Assembly (NCBI GenBank): GCA_020630065.1
Contig: JAHDCC010000003.1
Location: 101,067 to 165,066 of the forward strand
DNA from: Acidimicrobiales bacterium
GTDB taxonomy: Bacteria > Actinomycetota > Acidimicrobiia > Acidimicrobiales > SZUA-35
DNA length: 64,000 nt
Direction: 5' to 3'
In this document: in pieces, positions 9,172-16,174 of the stretch
How positions within the stretch are numbered: position 1 is the stretch's first letter
Layout of the letters: each line of letters starts with the position of its first letter
The notes under the pieces: model-generated
The model's input: the letters and a program-made list of their open reading frames with translations, nothing else
Databases searched by the model: none
Told to the model about the DNA's origin: nothing
Made by a program: the position numbers and the translations under genes

Positions 9172-9202
9172 TTGAAAGCGAACACTTGTTCGCACGTAAA
9201 GT
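9172..9202 (+). promoter_or_regulatory. candidate promoter P1 with LexA-type SOS box
   Basis: TTGAAA (9172-9177) and TAAAGT (9197-9202) are separated by 19 bases, and the spacer holds GCGAACACTTGTTCGC (9178-9193), a perfect 6-base dyad of the form CGAAC-N4-GTTCG. This is the form of the Gram-positive/actinobacterial LexA (Cheo-type) box. A repressor there would block RNA polymerase directly. The direction fits transcription toward mraZ, the start of which is about 190 bases downstream. The site is seen in sequence; LexA binding is inferred. Confidence 0.55.
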
Positions 9203-9240
9203 GGCGGTAATCGCGCTTATCGCGGCGACGGAGGTCGCAT

Positions 9241-9270
9241 ATGATTGATTTGTGGGGCGAAGTGTCATAA
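9241..9270 (+). CDS. possible 9-codon leader peptide MIDLWGEVS
   Basis: A nine-codon ORF (MIDLWGEVS, stop TAA) preceded by GGAGG at 9230-9234 with 6-base spacing, a better ribosome binding site than that of mraZ itself. It lies in the leader of transcripts from P1 and before the three hairpins at 9281-9361, as a translation-sensing leader peptide would. It has no run of regulatory codons, and the -35/-10 of the downstream promoter overlap it, so it may be chance. Too short to judge by coding statistics. Confidence 0.25.
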   Translation: MIDLWGEVS

Positions 9271-9273
9271 GAT
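9245..9273 (+). promoter_or_regulatory. candidate promoter P2 of the mraZ/dcw cluster
   Basis: TTGATT (9245-9250) and TAAGAT (9268-9273) are exactly 17 bases apart; the start site would fall near 9280, immediately before the first leader hairpin. GTGG cores at 9201, 9251 and 9282 are reminiscent of the short G-rich repeats (TGGG-type MraZ boxes) by which MraZ represses its own promoter in other bacteria, though the spacing is irregular here. Confidence 0.45.
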
Positions 9274-9280
9274 GTCACCT

Positions 9281-9361
9281 AGTGGGGGAGTAACCCACTG
9301 AAGCAACTTAGCGGGGGGATTTCTCCGCTGGATGCGTTGTCAGGACCCGCAGTGTTGGGTC
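9281..9361 (+). other. mraZ 5' leader with three consecutive hairpins
   Basis: Three short perfect stems follow each other in the untranslated leader: AGTGGG/CCCACT (9281-9286 with 9294-9299), AGCGG/CCGCT (9310-9314 with 9325-9329) and GACCC/GGGTC (9344-9348 with 9357-9361). No U-run follows, so a simple intrinsic terminator is unlikely. The arrangement could be a cis-regulatory RNA or the operator of a dyad-binding protein. I cannot match it to a riboswitch class. Confidence 0.45.
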
Positions 9362-9388
9362 GAAGGAATCTAGGAAGAAAGCGTTCAA

Positions 9389-9814
9389 TTGTTCGTTGGT
9401 CAGTACGAACACTCACTCGACGAAAAAGGTCGAGTTGTACTGCCCGCACCTTTTCGCGCCTTTGTAGCTGAGCGAGGATACGTCACTCAGCTCGATGGAT
9501 GTATCGGGCTCTGGAGCCAGGAAACATTTAGAGAGGTAGCGGAGAAATGGAAAACTGAATCCGAAGCGTCACGAATATCGATGCGAGTGTTCCGGAAACT
9601 CATGAACAGTGTTCGTGAGGTGAAGTTGGACTCAGCGGGACGTGTCACGTTGCCACGAGAGTTACTCGACAACATTGGTTTTGAATCCCAAGTAGTTGTG
9701 AGCGGACTCTTTGACCGAGTCGAAATCTGGCCGTCAGGGACGTACACAGCGGAACAGGAATCAGTTGAAGCAGACGCCGAGCTAGCAGAAGCAGTGGCGC
9801 GATTAGGTCTCTAA
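9389..9814 (+). CDS. mraZ: transcriptional regulator MraZ
   Basis: A 141-residue DNA-binding regulator of the dcw cluster with two SpoVT-AbrB-type half-domains. The first contains MFVGQYEHSLDEKGRVVLP and the second VKLDSAGRVTLPRELLDNIG; both DxxGRVxLP motifs are intact. MraZ forms ring oligomers and in other bacteria represses its own promoter. The family N-terminus requires the unusual start TTG at 9389; AGGAAG at 9372-9377 sits 11 bases upstream. No in-frame ATG exists upstream. First gene of the dcw cluster, followed by a 218-base gap with a foldable RNA before rsmH. Confidence 0.96.
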   Translation: MFVGQYEHSLDEKGRVVLPAPFRAFVAERGYVTQLDGCIGLWSQETFREVAEKWKTESEASRISMRVFRKLMNSVREVKLDSAGRVTLPRELLDNIGFESQVVVSGLFDRVEIWPSGTYTAEQESVEADAELAEAVARLGL

Positions 9815-9890
9815 ACATGACCTGATGAAACTAACGAAAACGTGAGAGGAGATAGGCGAAACCAATTCAAATAACCGTTCATCGATTACT

Positions 9891-9993
9891 CTTCGGGTTG
9901 CGAGAGGGTATATGCAATGCCCCACAACTCTGCCCCGCTAACCCGTCTTAGTCCGGCTAGGAGAGAAAACCTACTGGACATGGCAACCCGGGG
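9891..9993 (+). ncRNA. structured RNA element between mraZ and rsmH
   Basis: The gap can fold into a closed multibranch structure. The closing stem pairs 9891-9901 with 9983-9993 (11 pairs, two of them G-U; the core CGGGTTGC/GCAACCCG is perfect). Inside, GGGTAT (9906-9911) pairs with ATGCCC (9917-9922, one G-U). GTCC/GGAC (9951-9954 with 9976-9979) continues across an internal loop into TAGG/CCTA (9958-9961 with 9970-9973), capped by AGAGAAAA. A conserved 'mraW RNA motif' has been reported upstream of mraW/rsmH in some actinobacteria; this may be a relative, but I cannot run a covariance search. Confidence 0.5.
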
Positions 9994-10032
9994 AGCAATC
10001 GATGAATAGTTAGAAGTGGTGGCCAACAGGTT

Positions 10033-10986
10033 ATGTCTAACTCTGGATCCGACACCTCAGAATCTTCAACCTTCGAACATGCGCCAGTACTAGTTGACGC
10101 TCTAGTAGAACTCTCAGCGAGTCTTCCGGCTGGAACATTCCTCGACGGCACAATCGGTGGAGCCGGACATAGTAAAGCTCTCCTGGACGCTCGGAACGAC
10201 ATTACGATCCTCGGCCTCGACCAAGACCCGATGGCGCTTCGAGCCGCCGATAGCTACCTCACACCTCACGACGGAAGATTCGTCTTGCATCGCTGCCGGT
10301 TTGATCAACTTGCAGAAGCTATGGAAGAAACCAAAACCGATCAACTGGTCGGTTTTCTTTTCGACCTCGGGGTAAGTTCACCTCAGCTCGACATCGCAGA
10401 ACGCGGGTTCAGTTTCCGACACGACGGGCCTCTCGATATGAGAATGGACACCGACGCGGTGCTTACCGCCGCAACGGTTGTGAACGAATACTCTCACCAA
10501 GACCTAGCCCGAGTGCTCCACATGTATGGCGATGAGCGGCACAACCAGCGCATTGCCACCGCGATTTTAGCGGCCCGACCGATTCGAACAACGACTGAAC
10601 TAGCGTCGGTCGTGGTTGAAGCGATTCCGGCCGCCGCTCGACGCACCGGTGGTCACCCGGCAAAGAGGTCGTTCCAGGCCCTCCGAATAGAGGTCAACAA
10701 CGAACTCGCAATCTTGGCACCGACCTTAGAGCTAGCACTTGATGCGCTAGTCCCGGGGGGGCGGGGTTTTGTGCTGACCTATCACTCCGGCGAAGACCGA
10801 ATCGTTAAAGACGTATTCCGGCAGCGAACAGCATCGATCGACCCTCCACACCTACCAGTGGAACGGCATCAACCCGACTTCCAACTACTTCGCCCAATCG
10901 CAAGAAAGGCGACCCAAGAGGAAATTGAACGGAATCGAAGAGCGCGAAGCGCACGACTCCGGTCCATAGAACGGGTGGCGGCATGA
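10033..10986 (+). CDS. rsmH: 16S rRNA m4C1402 methyltransferase
   Basis: A 317-residue SAM-dependent enzyme (formerly MraW) that N4-methylates C1402 in the 16S rRNA decoding centre. The SAM site is visible as GTFLDGTIGGAGHSKALLD followed by LGLDQDPMAL. Family blocks FDLGVSSPQLDIAERGFSF, LDMRMD and HPAKRSFQALRIEVN, plus TYHSGEDRIVK near the end, are all intact. The length is usual for the family. The ATG at 10033 has only a weak ribosome binding site, and the preceding structured RNA might control access to it. It is 46 bases from ftsL. Confidence 0.97.
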   Translation: MSNSGSDTSESSTFEHAPVLVDALVELSASLPAGTFLDGTIGGAGHSKALLDARNDITILGLDQDPMALRAADSYLTPHDGRFVLHRCRFDQLAEAMEETKTDQLVGFLFDLGVSSPQLDIAERGFSFRHDGPLDMRMDTDAVLTAATVVNEYSHQDLARVLHMYGDERHNQRIATAILAARPIRTTTELASVVVEAIPAAARRTGGHPAKRSFQALRIEVNNELAILAPTLELALDALVPGGRGFVLTYHSGEDRIVKDVFRQRTASIDPPHLPVERHQPDFQLLRPIARKATQEEIERNRRARSARLRSIERVAA

Positions 10987-11032
10987 TCTGTCCAGCCATC
11001 ACCCAGCAACGAAAAGAAATTGAGAGCAGGCG

Positions 11033-11671
11033 ATGACAGCAACACTTACGACACGAAGACCTAGTAGCACTTCTACTAGAACACGAAAGCCATCAACACG
11101 GCGTTCGACGGCGGGAACCTCCAGACCCCGGTCGTCAAGCGCACGTAAATCATCGACTGCCAGTAAGGCGCGACGTTCAACGACCAGCCGACGTTCATCA
11201 AAGCCGCGCCGATCGACCAGGTCAGCTTCAAGCCGTCGAACGACAAGTCGAGCCAAAGTAGCAACCAGATCAGCATCCACAACTAAAAAACGACGTTCTA
11301 CCAGTGTTCTGTCGACACGTTCGTCAGCGGCGCGTAAAACGAAGCGCAGAGCACGAACCCTTCCACGTTGGTTCACGGTGTTTGCTTGTGTAGCTCTCGT
11401 GGTCGGACTGTTTTCGGTTGTGTTCGCTCAGGCCTATCTCGTAAAGTCGCAGCAACAGCTCGACGGGATCCGAGCTGAAGTTGTAGAGGCCAAGGTCGAA
11501 CGCTCTAGAATTCAACGCCAAGTTGATGAAGCTTCTGCTCCGCAGGCAATAATCGACCGTGCGGATGAGCTTGGGATGATTCCAGCTGGTGAGCCAACCC
11601 ACCTTTCAGCTATCAGGCCAGTAGAGCCAACACCTTCAACGCCGCAGGTCGGAGATACTTCGCTCGGATGA
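11033..11671 (+). CDS. ftsL: FtsL-like division protein with long basic N-terminal tail
   Basis: A 212-residue single-pass protein. Residues 1-113 are Ser/Thr/Arg/Lys-rich and contain no Asp or Glu at all. A membrane helix (residues 114-134, FTVFACVALVVGLFSVVF) follows, then a short periplasmic coiled-coil (QQQLDGIRAEVVEAKVERSR) and a Pro-rich end. The position between rsmH and ftsI and the helix-plus-coil layout identify FtsL, which joins FtsB and FtsQ to activate FtsWI. The tail is far longer than in textbook FtsL. The stop overlaps the ftsI start as ATGA. Confidence 0.85.
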   Translation: MTATLTTRRPSSTSTRTRKPSTRRSTAGTSRPRSSSARKSSTASKARRSTTSRRSSKPRRSTRSASSRRTTSRAKVATRSASTTKKRRSTSVLSTRSSAARKTKRRARTLPRWFTVFACVALVVGLFSVVFAQAYLVKSQQQLDGIRAEVVEAKVERSRIQRQVDEASAPQAIIDRADELGMIPAGEPTHLSAIRPVEPTPSTPQVGDTSLG

Positions 11672-13665
11672 CCGATCGTCTTACCAAAGCGCGGGAAAAG
11701 GCAAGGGAAGAGCGGCGACGTACGTTCCGGCGAACCACGAACCCTCAAGACCCCCACAACCGGCTTGTAGCTCTATTTGTAGTGTTCGTTCTTATCAGCG
11801 CGGCGCTAGTTGCGGTTCTTGTCGATATTCAAACAGTTCGAGACGATCGCTTGCGCGACTACGGAGAGAACCAGAGATCTCGTACTCGACAACTCGATGG
11901 ATATAGAGGTGAAATTCTAGACCGCAACGGATACGTGTTCGCTTCGTCGACTCCGAGTCACAATGTGATCGCTGACCCAACTCTGGTCACCGACCCGGTA
12001 GCGACAGCAACTATTCTGGCCCCGATCCTCAATCAGCCAAGTAGTGAGCTAGCGGCTGCGCTCCAACCTGAAAACAAGAAATCTCGGTACGTTCGACTAG
12101 CCCGAACAGTAGGGGTCGAAACCAGCGACAAGATTGACGAACTTCGATCAGACAACGAAGCGATGGTAGGCATTTACCTCGAATCGGAAGAACATCGTGT
12201 CTACCCGACGGGTAATGTTGCCCGCCAAATCGTTGGCCGCGTCGATCCAGACGAGAATGGCGTAACCGGAATCGAGAAACAGTACAACGAAATAATGGAT
12301 GGTCAACCCGGCGTCGAGCAGTTTGAGGGCGGTCGATTTGGTCGGATTAGCGTCGGGGAGTCAGTGGTTGACCCAGCCACCGACGGATTTGACGTAACAC
12401 TAACCCTCGATCACCGGCTTCAATTCATGGCCGAACAAACTCTCATCAACCACTGCGAAAGTACCGGGGCGGAAAGTCTTACCGCCGTTATTAGTGAACC
12501 CTCAAGTGGTGAAATTCTCACGATGGCATCCGTCGACCGAAACGACGACGGCGTGTGTGAAGTCGCTGGCTACAACCGGGCCCTGGTCGACACATTCGAA
12601 CCGGGTTCGGTGATGAAACCAGTCACGATTGCTGGGTCGGTGCAAAGCCTTGGCTATAACCGGTCTAGTCCAATTGAAGTCCCACCTCGAATCAGCGTCG
12701 CAAACAAGATATTCGTCGATCACCCAGCACACCCGGCGGCCATGTTCCCGCTTTCTCAAATTCTTACCGATTCGATGAACGTCGGAACGATCAAAATGGC
12801 TCAAGAACTAGGCGACGAAGCCCTCTACGGGTACCTAGACGGCTTTGGTTTTGGCCAATCGACCGGGTTAGGGTTCCAAGGCGAATCGATCGGCACCTTA
12901 CGTGAACCAGATCTCTGGCAGGGCAGTGACGCCGGTTCGATCCCTATCGGTCAAGGTGTTACCGTCAACGCAACTCAAATCGTCACTGCCTATAACGTGT
13001 TTGCCAACGGTGGAACCTACCAGCAACCGCTCCTGATTTCGTCGCTGCGAAACTCTGAAGGAGAATACTTCACCCCAGACCCTCGGCCGACCCGAACCAT
13101 AATCTCCCCGGAAACTGCCGCCGAGATGACAGCCATGCTCGAGAACGTGGTAGCTGACGGAACCGGCAAGCGTGCCGCGATACCCGGATATACAGTTGGA
13201 GGAAAAACGGGGACCGCATGGAAGGTGTTCGATGATGGGTCCGGCAAGCTGTCCTACGGTGAACCGGGCAACCGCCGGTATGTCGTGACCTTCGCTGGGC
13301 TGGTTCCAGCAAACAACCCCCAGATTTCTATGGCCGTCGTCGTAAACGAGCCTCGAGACATTCTCGCCCCAACGGCTGGAGCCGTAGCCGCACCAATCTT
13401 TGCCGAGATTGGTGAAGACGCGCTTCGAATCCTGAACGTCACCCCAGACAAACCATCAGACGGTGGTCCAAGTCTTGTCCGCGGAACACCAGCCCAACTA
13501 CCAGTTCCGGTTCCTCGCCCGACAGTGCCTGTAGAGTCAACAACTGTTGTCACCAAAGAAAACGAGGACAACGAACAAGACCAGGTTGACGAAGGGCAAG
13601 ACATGGACGAAGCGGAATCTACTACAACGACGCTGTCCAGCCCGGCTGAGGAGGTAGGCGAGTAA
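11668..13665 (+). CDS. ftsI: septal peptidoglycan transpeptidase FtsI (PBP3)
   Basis: A 665-residue class B penicillin-binding protein that cross-links septal peptidoglycan together with FtsW. It has a basic N-terminal cytoplasmic stretch (residues 1-30), one membrane helix (residues 33-52), a dimerisation region starting RGEILDRNGYVFA, and a transpeptidase domain with SVMK (S314 nucleophile), SMN (369-371) and KTG (513-515). The last 90 residues are a Pro/Thr/Glu-rich extension without recognised domain, longer than usual. Translation is coupled at both ends (ATGA with ftsL, TAATG with murE). A GAGGAGG before murE lies inside its last codons. Confidence 0.96.
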   Translation: MTDRLTKAREKAREERRRTFRRTTNPQDPHNRLVALFVVFVLISAALVAVLVDIQTVRDDRLRDYGENQRSRTRQLDGYRGEILDRNGYVFASSTPSHNVIADPTLVTDPVATATILAPILNQPSSELAAALQPENKKSRYVRLARTVGVETSDKIDELRSDNEAMVGIYLESEEHRVYPTGNVARQIVGRVDPDENGVTGIEKQYNEIMDGQPGVEQFEGGRFGRISVGESVVDPATDGFDVTLTLDHRLQFMAEQTLINHCESTGAESLTAVISEPSSGEILTMASVDRNDDGVCEVAGYNRALVDTFEPGSVMKPVTIAGSVQSLGYNRSSPIEVPPRISVANKIFVDHPAHPAAMFPLSQILTDSMNVGTIKMAQELGDEALYGYLDGFGFGQSTGLGFQGESIGTLREPDLWQGSDAGSIPIGQGVTVNATQIVTAYNVFANGGTYQQPLLISSLRNSEGEYFTPDPRPTRTIISPETAAEMTAMLENVVADGTGKRAAIPGYTVGGKTGTAWKVFDDGSGKLSYGEPGNRRYVVTFAGLVPANNPQISMAVVVNEPRDILAPTAGAVAAPIFAEIGEDALRILNVTPDKPSDGGPSLVRGTPAQLPVPVPRPTVPVESTTVVTKENEDNEQDQVDEGQDMDEAESTTTTLSSPAEEVGE

Positions 13666-15101
13666 TGCCTGCACCTAGGTTAGGTTCTCCTATTACGATC
13701 TCTGAACTAGCGGACCAAACAGAGGTAGCCCTGAGCCGTGGCTTAGCGGATCCAGCCGCGGTCGATGTTCAGGTCCTCGATGCAACCCACGACTCCCGAG
13801 CTGTGGAAGAAGGCTCACTTTTTTGTGCTATCCCCGGAGAGGTTGTAGATGGGCACCAGTTTGTTGAAAAAGCGGCCGATTCCGGTGCTTGTGCACTTTT
13901 GGTGGAGAAAGAGGTTGATGTAGCCCTTCCTCAGTTTGTGGTAGGAGATTCTCGCCGAAGCATGGGAATATTTGCCAACGCCATTCACGGGAACCCGTCG
14001 GAGGACCTAACCGTGGTCGGTGTGACCGGCACAAATGGCAAATCATCTTTCGTGCAGATCCTGAGCGATATTTGGAACGCAGCCGGAATTGCGGGTGAGA
14101 CCTACGGAACGGTGACCGGAACACGAACAACTCCAGAGTCTTCCGACCTTCAACGCAAGCTCCGGCTGACTGCCAATGCGGGCAAGGATGCGGTAGCGAT
14201 GGAAGTATCGTCACACGCTCTTTCTCTAGGCCGAGTTATTGGAACAACGTTCGCTGCTGGTGTTTTCACCAACCTCGGTCATGACCATCTCGACTTTCAT
14301 GGCACGATGGAAGAGTATTTCGAAGCAAAAGCGATGCTTTTCGATTCGTCTTTGATTCGTGTAGGCGTCATCAACGCCGACGATCCGTACGGGGCGAAAC
14401 TCTTAGCTCGCGGCAAGGTAGATAGCGTCGCGTTCCAACTGGCAGACGCCAAAGACCTCGAGATTAAGGGCGCAGTGACCTCATTTCGATGGAGGGGTGT
14501 CCCGGTAGAGCTTCATTTAGCAGGAATGCACAACGTCTCAAACGCGTTGGCCGCAGCGACAGCGGCAGAAGCCCTGGGAATAGACCCAGTAACGATCGCC
14601 GACGGTCTGTGCGCTACATCGCCAGTACGAGGACGATTTGAATTCGTTGACCTTGGGCAGCCGTTTAAAGTTGCCGTCGACTATGCCCACACTCCTGATG
14701 CGTTAACCGCCGCGCTGCGGGCAGCGAAATCTCTGGCTCCTAACGGGAACGTTCTTCTCGTATTCGGATGCGGAGGAGACCGCGACAAAGAGAAACGTCC
14801 GATGATGGGTCAAGTCGCAAACGAGTACGCAGATCAGGTGATATTGACCTCCGACAATCCAAGATCAGAAGACCCTACGGCCATCATCGATGAGATACTG
14901 TCCGGGGTGGACTCTGCCAGTTGGGCCACGATAGAGCTTGACCGAGAGGTTGCGATCCAAACTGCGATAGCGAAAGCGGATAAGAACGACCTAGTGTTAG
15001 TAGCCGGGAAGGGTCACGAAACCAAGCAAATAATAGGTGATGTGGTTTCCCACTTTGACGACCGCGAGGCGGTCCTACGAGCCTTGGGAGTACCTTCATG
15101 A
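13665..15101 (+). CDS. murE: UDP-MurNAc-tripeptide synthetase (meso-DAP-adding)
   Basis: A 478-residue cytoplasmic Mur ligase that adds the third amino acid to UDP-MurNAc-L-Ala-D-Glu. The ATP site is GVTGTNGKSS; the central and C-terminal ligase domains are intact. The substrate motif DNPRSEDP (from residue 397) is the form that recognises meso-diaminopimelate rather than lysine, so the peptidoglycan is predicted to be mDAP type. The stop overlaps the mraY start as ATGA, leaving no room for murF, which normally follows. MurE is not fused to a MurF domain. Confidence 0.97.
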   Translation: MPAPRLGSPITISELADQTEVALSRGLADPAAVDVQVLDATHDSRAVEEGSLFCAIPGEVVDGHQFVEKAADSGACALLVEKEVDVALPQFVVGDSRRSMGIFANAIHGNPSEDLTVVGVTGTNGKSSFVQILSDIWNAAGIAGETYGTVTGTRTTPESSDLQRKLRLTANAGKDAVAMEVSSHALSLGRVIGTTFAAGVFTNLGHDHLDFHGTMEEYFEAKAMLFDSSLIRVGVINADDPYGAKLLARGKVDSVAFQLADAKDLEIKGAVTSFRWRGVPVELHLAGMHNVSNALAAATAAEALGIDPVTIADGLCATSPVRGRFEFVDLGQPFKVAVDYAHTPDALTAALRAAKSLAPNGNVLLVFGCGGDRDKEKRPMMGQVANEYADQVILTSDNPRSEDPTAIIDEILSGVDSASWATIELDREVAIQTAIAKADKNDLVLVAGKGHETKQIIGDVVSHFDDREAVLRALGVPS

Positions 15102-16174
15102 TTCGCTTGTTGATTGCGGCTGGTTTAGCGTTTGGTGTGTCGGCGTTGTTAACCAGACTGCTGATCGACATCTTGACGCGAAACAAAATCGGTCAGCCCA
15201 TTCGTGAAGATGGTCCGCAGGGGCACATGACAAAGGCGGGCACTCCCACTATGGGTGGGTTGGCAATCGTGATTGGTGCCGCTTTTGGTTATTTCGGTAG
15301 CTGGGGAATCGCCAAGTTCGTGGCTTCTCAAAGCGACGATGTTGTTTCTGGAGGGACATTTACCCGTTCAGGTCTATTAGTTCTTGGAACAATCCTTGCG
15401 GCGGCCGTTGTCGGGTTTTTAGATGACTGGATAAAGGTCAGCCGTGAACGCAATTTGGGTTTAAACGCCAAATTGAAGACGGCAGGGCTACTGGGAATCG
15501 CTGTCGGGTTTGCGGTTCTGGCCGTCAACTTCACTAGCGTCCGCACAGAAGTTTCCTTTGCCCGATACGAGTACCCGGGTATTGATCTCGGGCCAATCGG
15601 TTGGGTTATTTGGGCCGTGATTTTGATTTATGCCTCGTCGAACGCGGTCAATCTTACAGATGGACTTGATGGTTTGGCTGCTGGCTCGGGCATCTTCTCA
15701 TTCGGTGCCTACACACTGATTGGCTTCTGGATATTTCGTCAAAGCCGGTTATCGGTTGACGTCTACGATGTGCCACACGCTCTCGATTTGACGGTCGTTT
15801 CGGTTGCCATGATGGCGGCCAGCGCCGGTTTCTTGTGGTTCAACGCCTCACCGGCCGAGATTTTTATGGGTGATACCGGATCTTTGGCGATCGGGACGGC
15901 ACTCGCAGCGCTGGCGCTCATGACCAACACCCATTTACTCCTACCGATCATCGGGGCTATCTACGTGATTGAAACGAGTTCGGTGATGCTTCAGATCGGC
16001 TTTTTTAAAGTCACAGGTGGTAAACGGCTTTTTCGAATGGCGCCCATTCACCATCATTTCGAAATAAAGGGTTGGCAAGAGACTAAAGTAATTATCCGGT
16101 TCTGGCTGGTAGGCGGAGCTATGACCATGCTCGCTCTTGGCATGTTCTACGCGGAATATAGGACTACTCAATGA
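15098..16174 (+). CDS. mraY: phospho-MurNAc-pentapeptide transferase
   Basis: A 358-residue polytopic membrane enzyme that transfers phospho-MurNAc-pentapeptide to undecaprenyl phosphate, forming lipid I. About ten hydrophobic segments are visible. Signature motifs: GTPTMGGLAIV, the DDW active-site aspartates in FLDDWIKVSRERNLGLNAK, NLTDGLDGLAAG, FMGDTGSLAIG and the HHHFEIKGWQE loop near the C-terminus. The length is normal. It overlaps murE and murD by four bases at each end (ATGA), implying coupled translation of precursor-pathway genes. Confidence 0.98.
   Translation: MIRLLIAAGLAFGVSALLTRLLIDILTRNKIGQPIREDGPQGHMTKAGTPTMGGLAIVIGAAFGYFGSWGIAKFVASQSDDVVSGGTFTRSGLLVLGTILAAAVVGFLDDWIKVSRERNLGLNAKLKTAGLLGIAVGFAVLAVNFTSVRTEVSFARYEYPGIDLGPIGWVIWAVILIYASSNAVNLTDGLDGLAAGSGIFSFGAYTLIGFWIFRQSRLSVDVYDVPHALDLTVVSVAMMAASAGFLWFNASPAEIFMGDTGSLAIGTALAALALMTNTHLLLPIIGAIYVIETSSVMLQIGFFKVTGGKRLFRMAPIHHHFEIKGWQETKVIIRFWLVGGAMTMLALGMFYAEYRTTQ

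Noticed and set aside
9815-10032. RNase P RNA between mraZ and rsmH
   Set aside because: The region is too short, and the conserved GAGGAAAGTC and ACAGAAA-type sequences of RNase P RNA are missing.
10999-11376. 125-residue reverse-strand ORF opposite the FtsL tail
   Set aside because: Low-complexity shadow of the basic tail; composition of Arg/Val/Asp/Leu repeats is a frame artefact.
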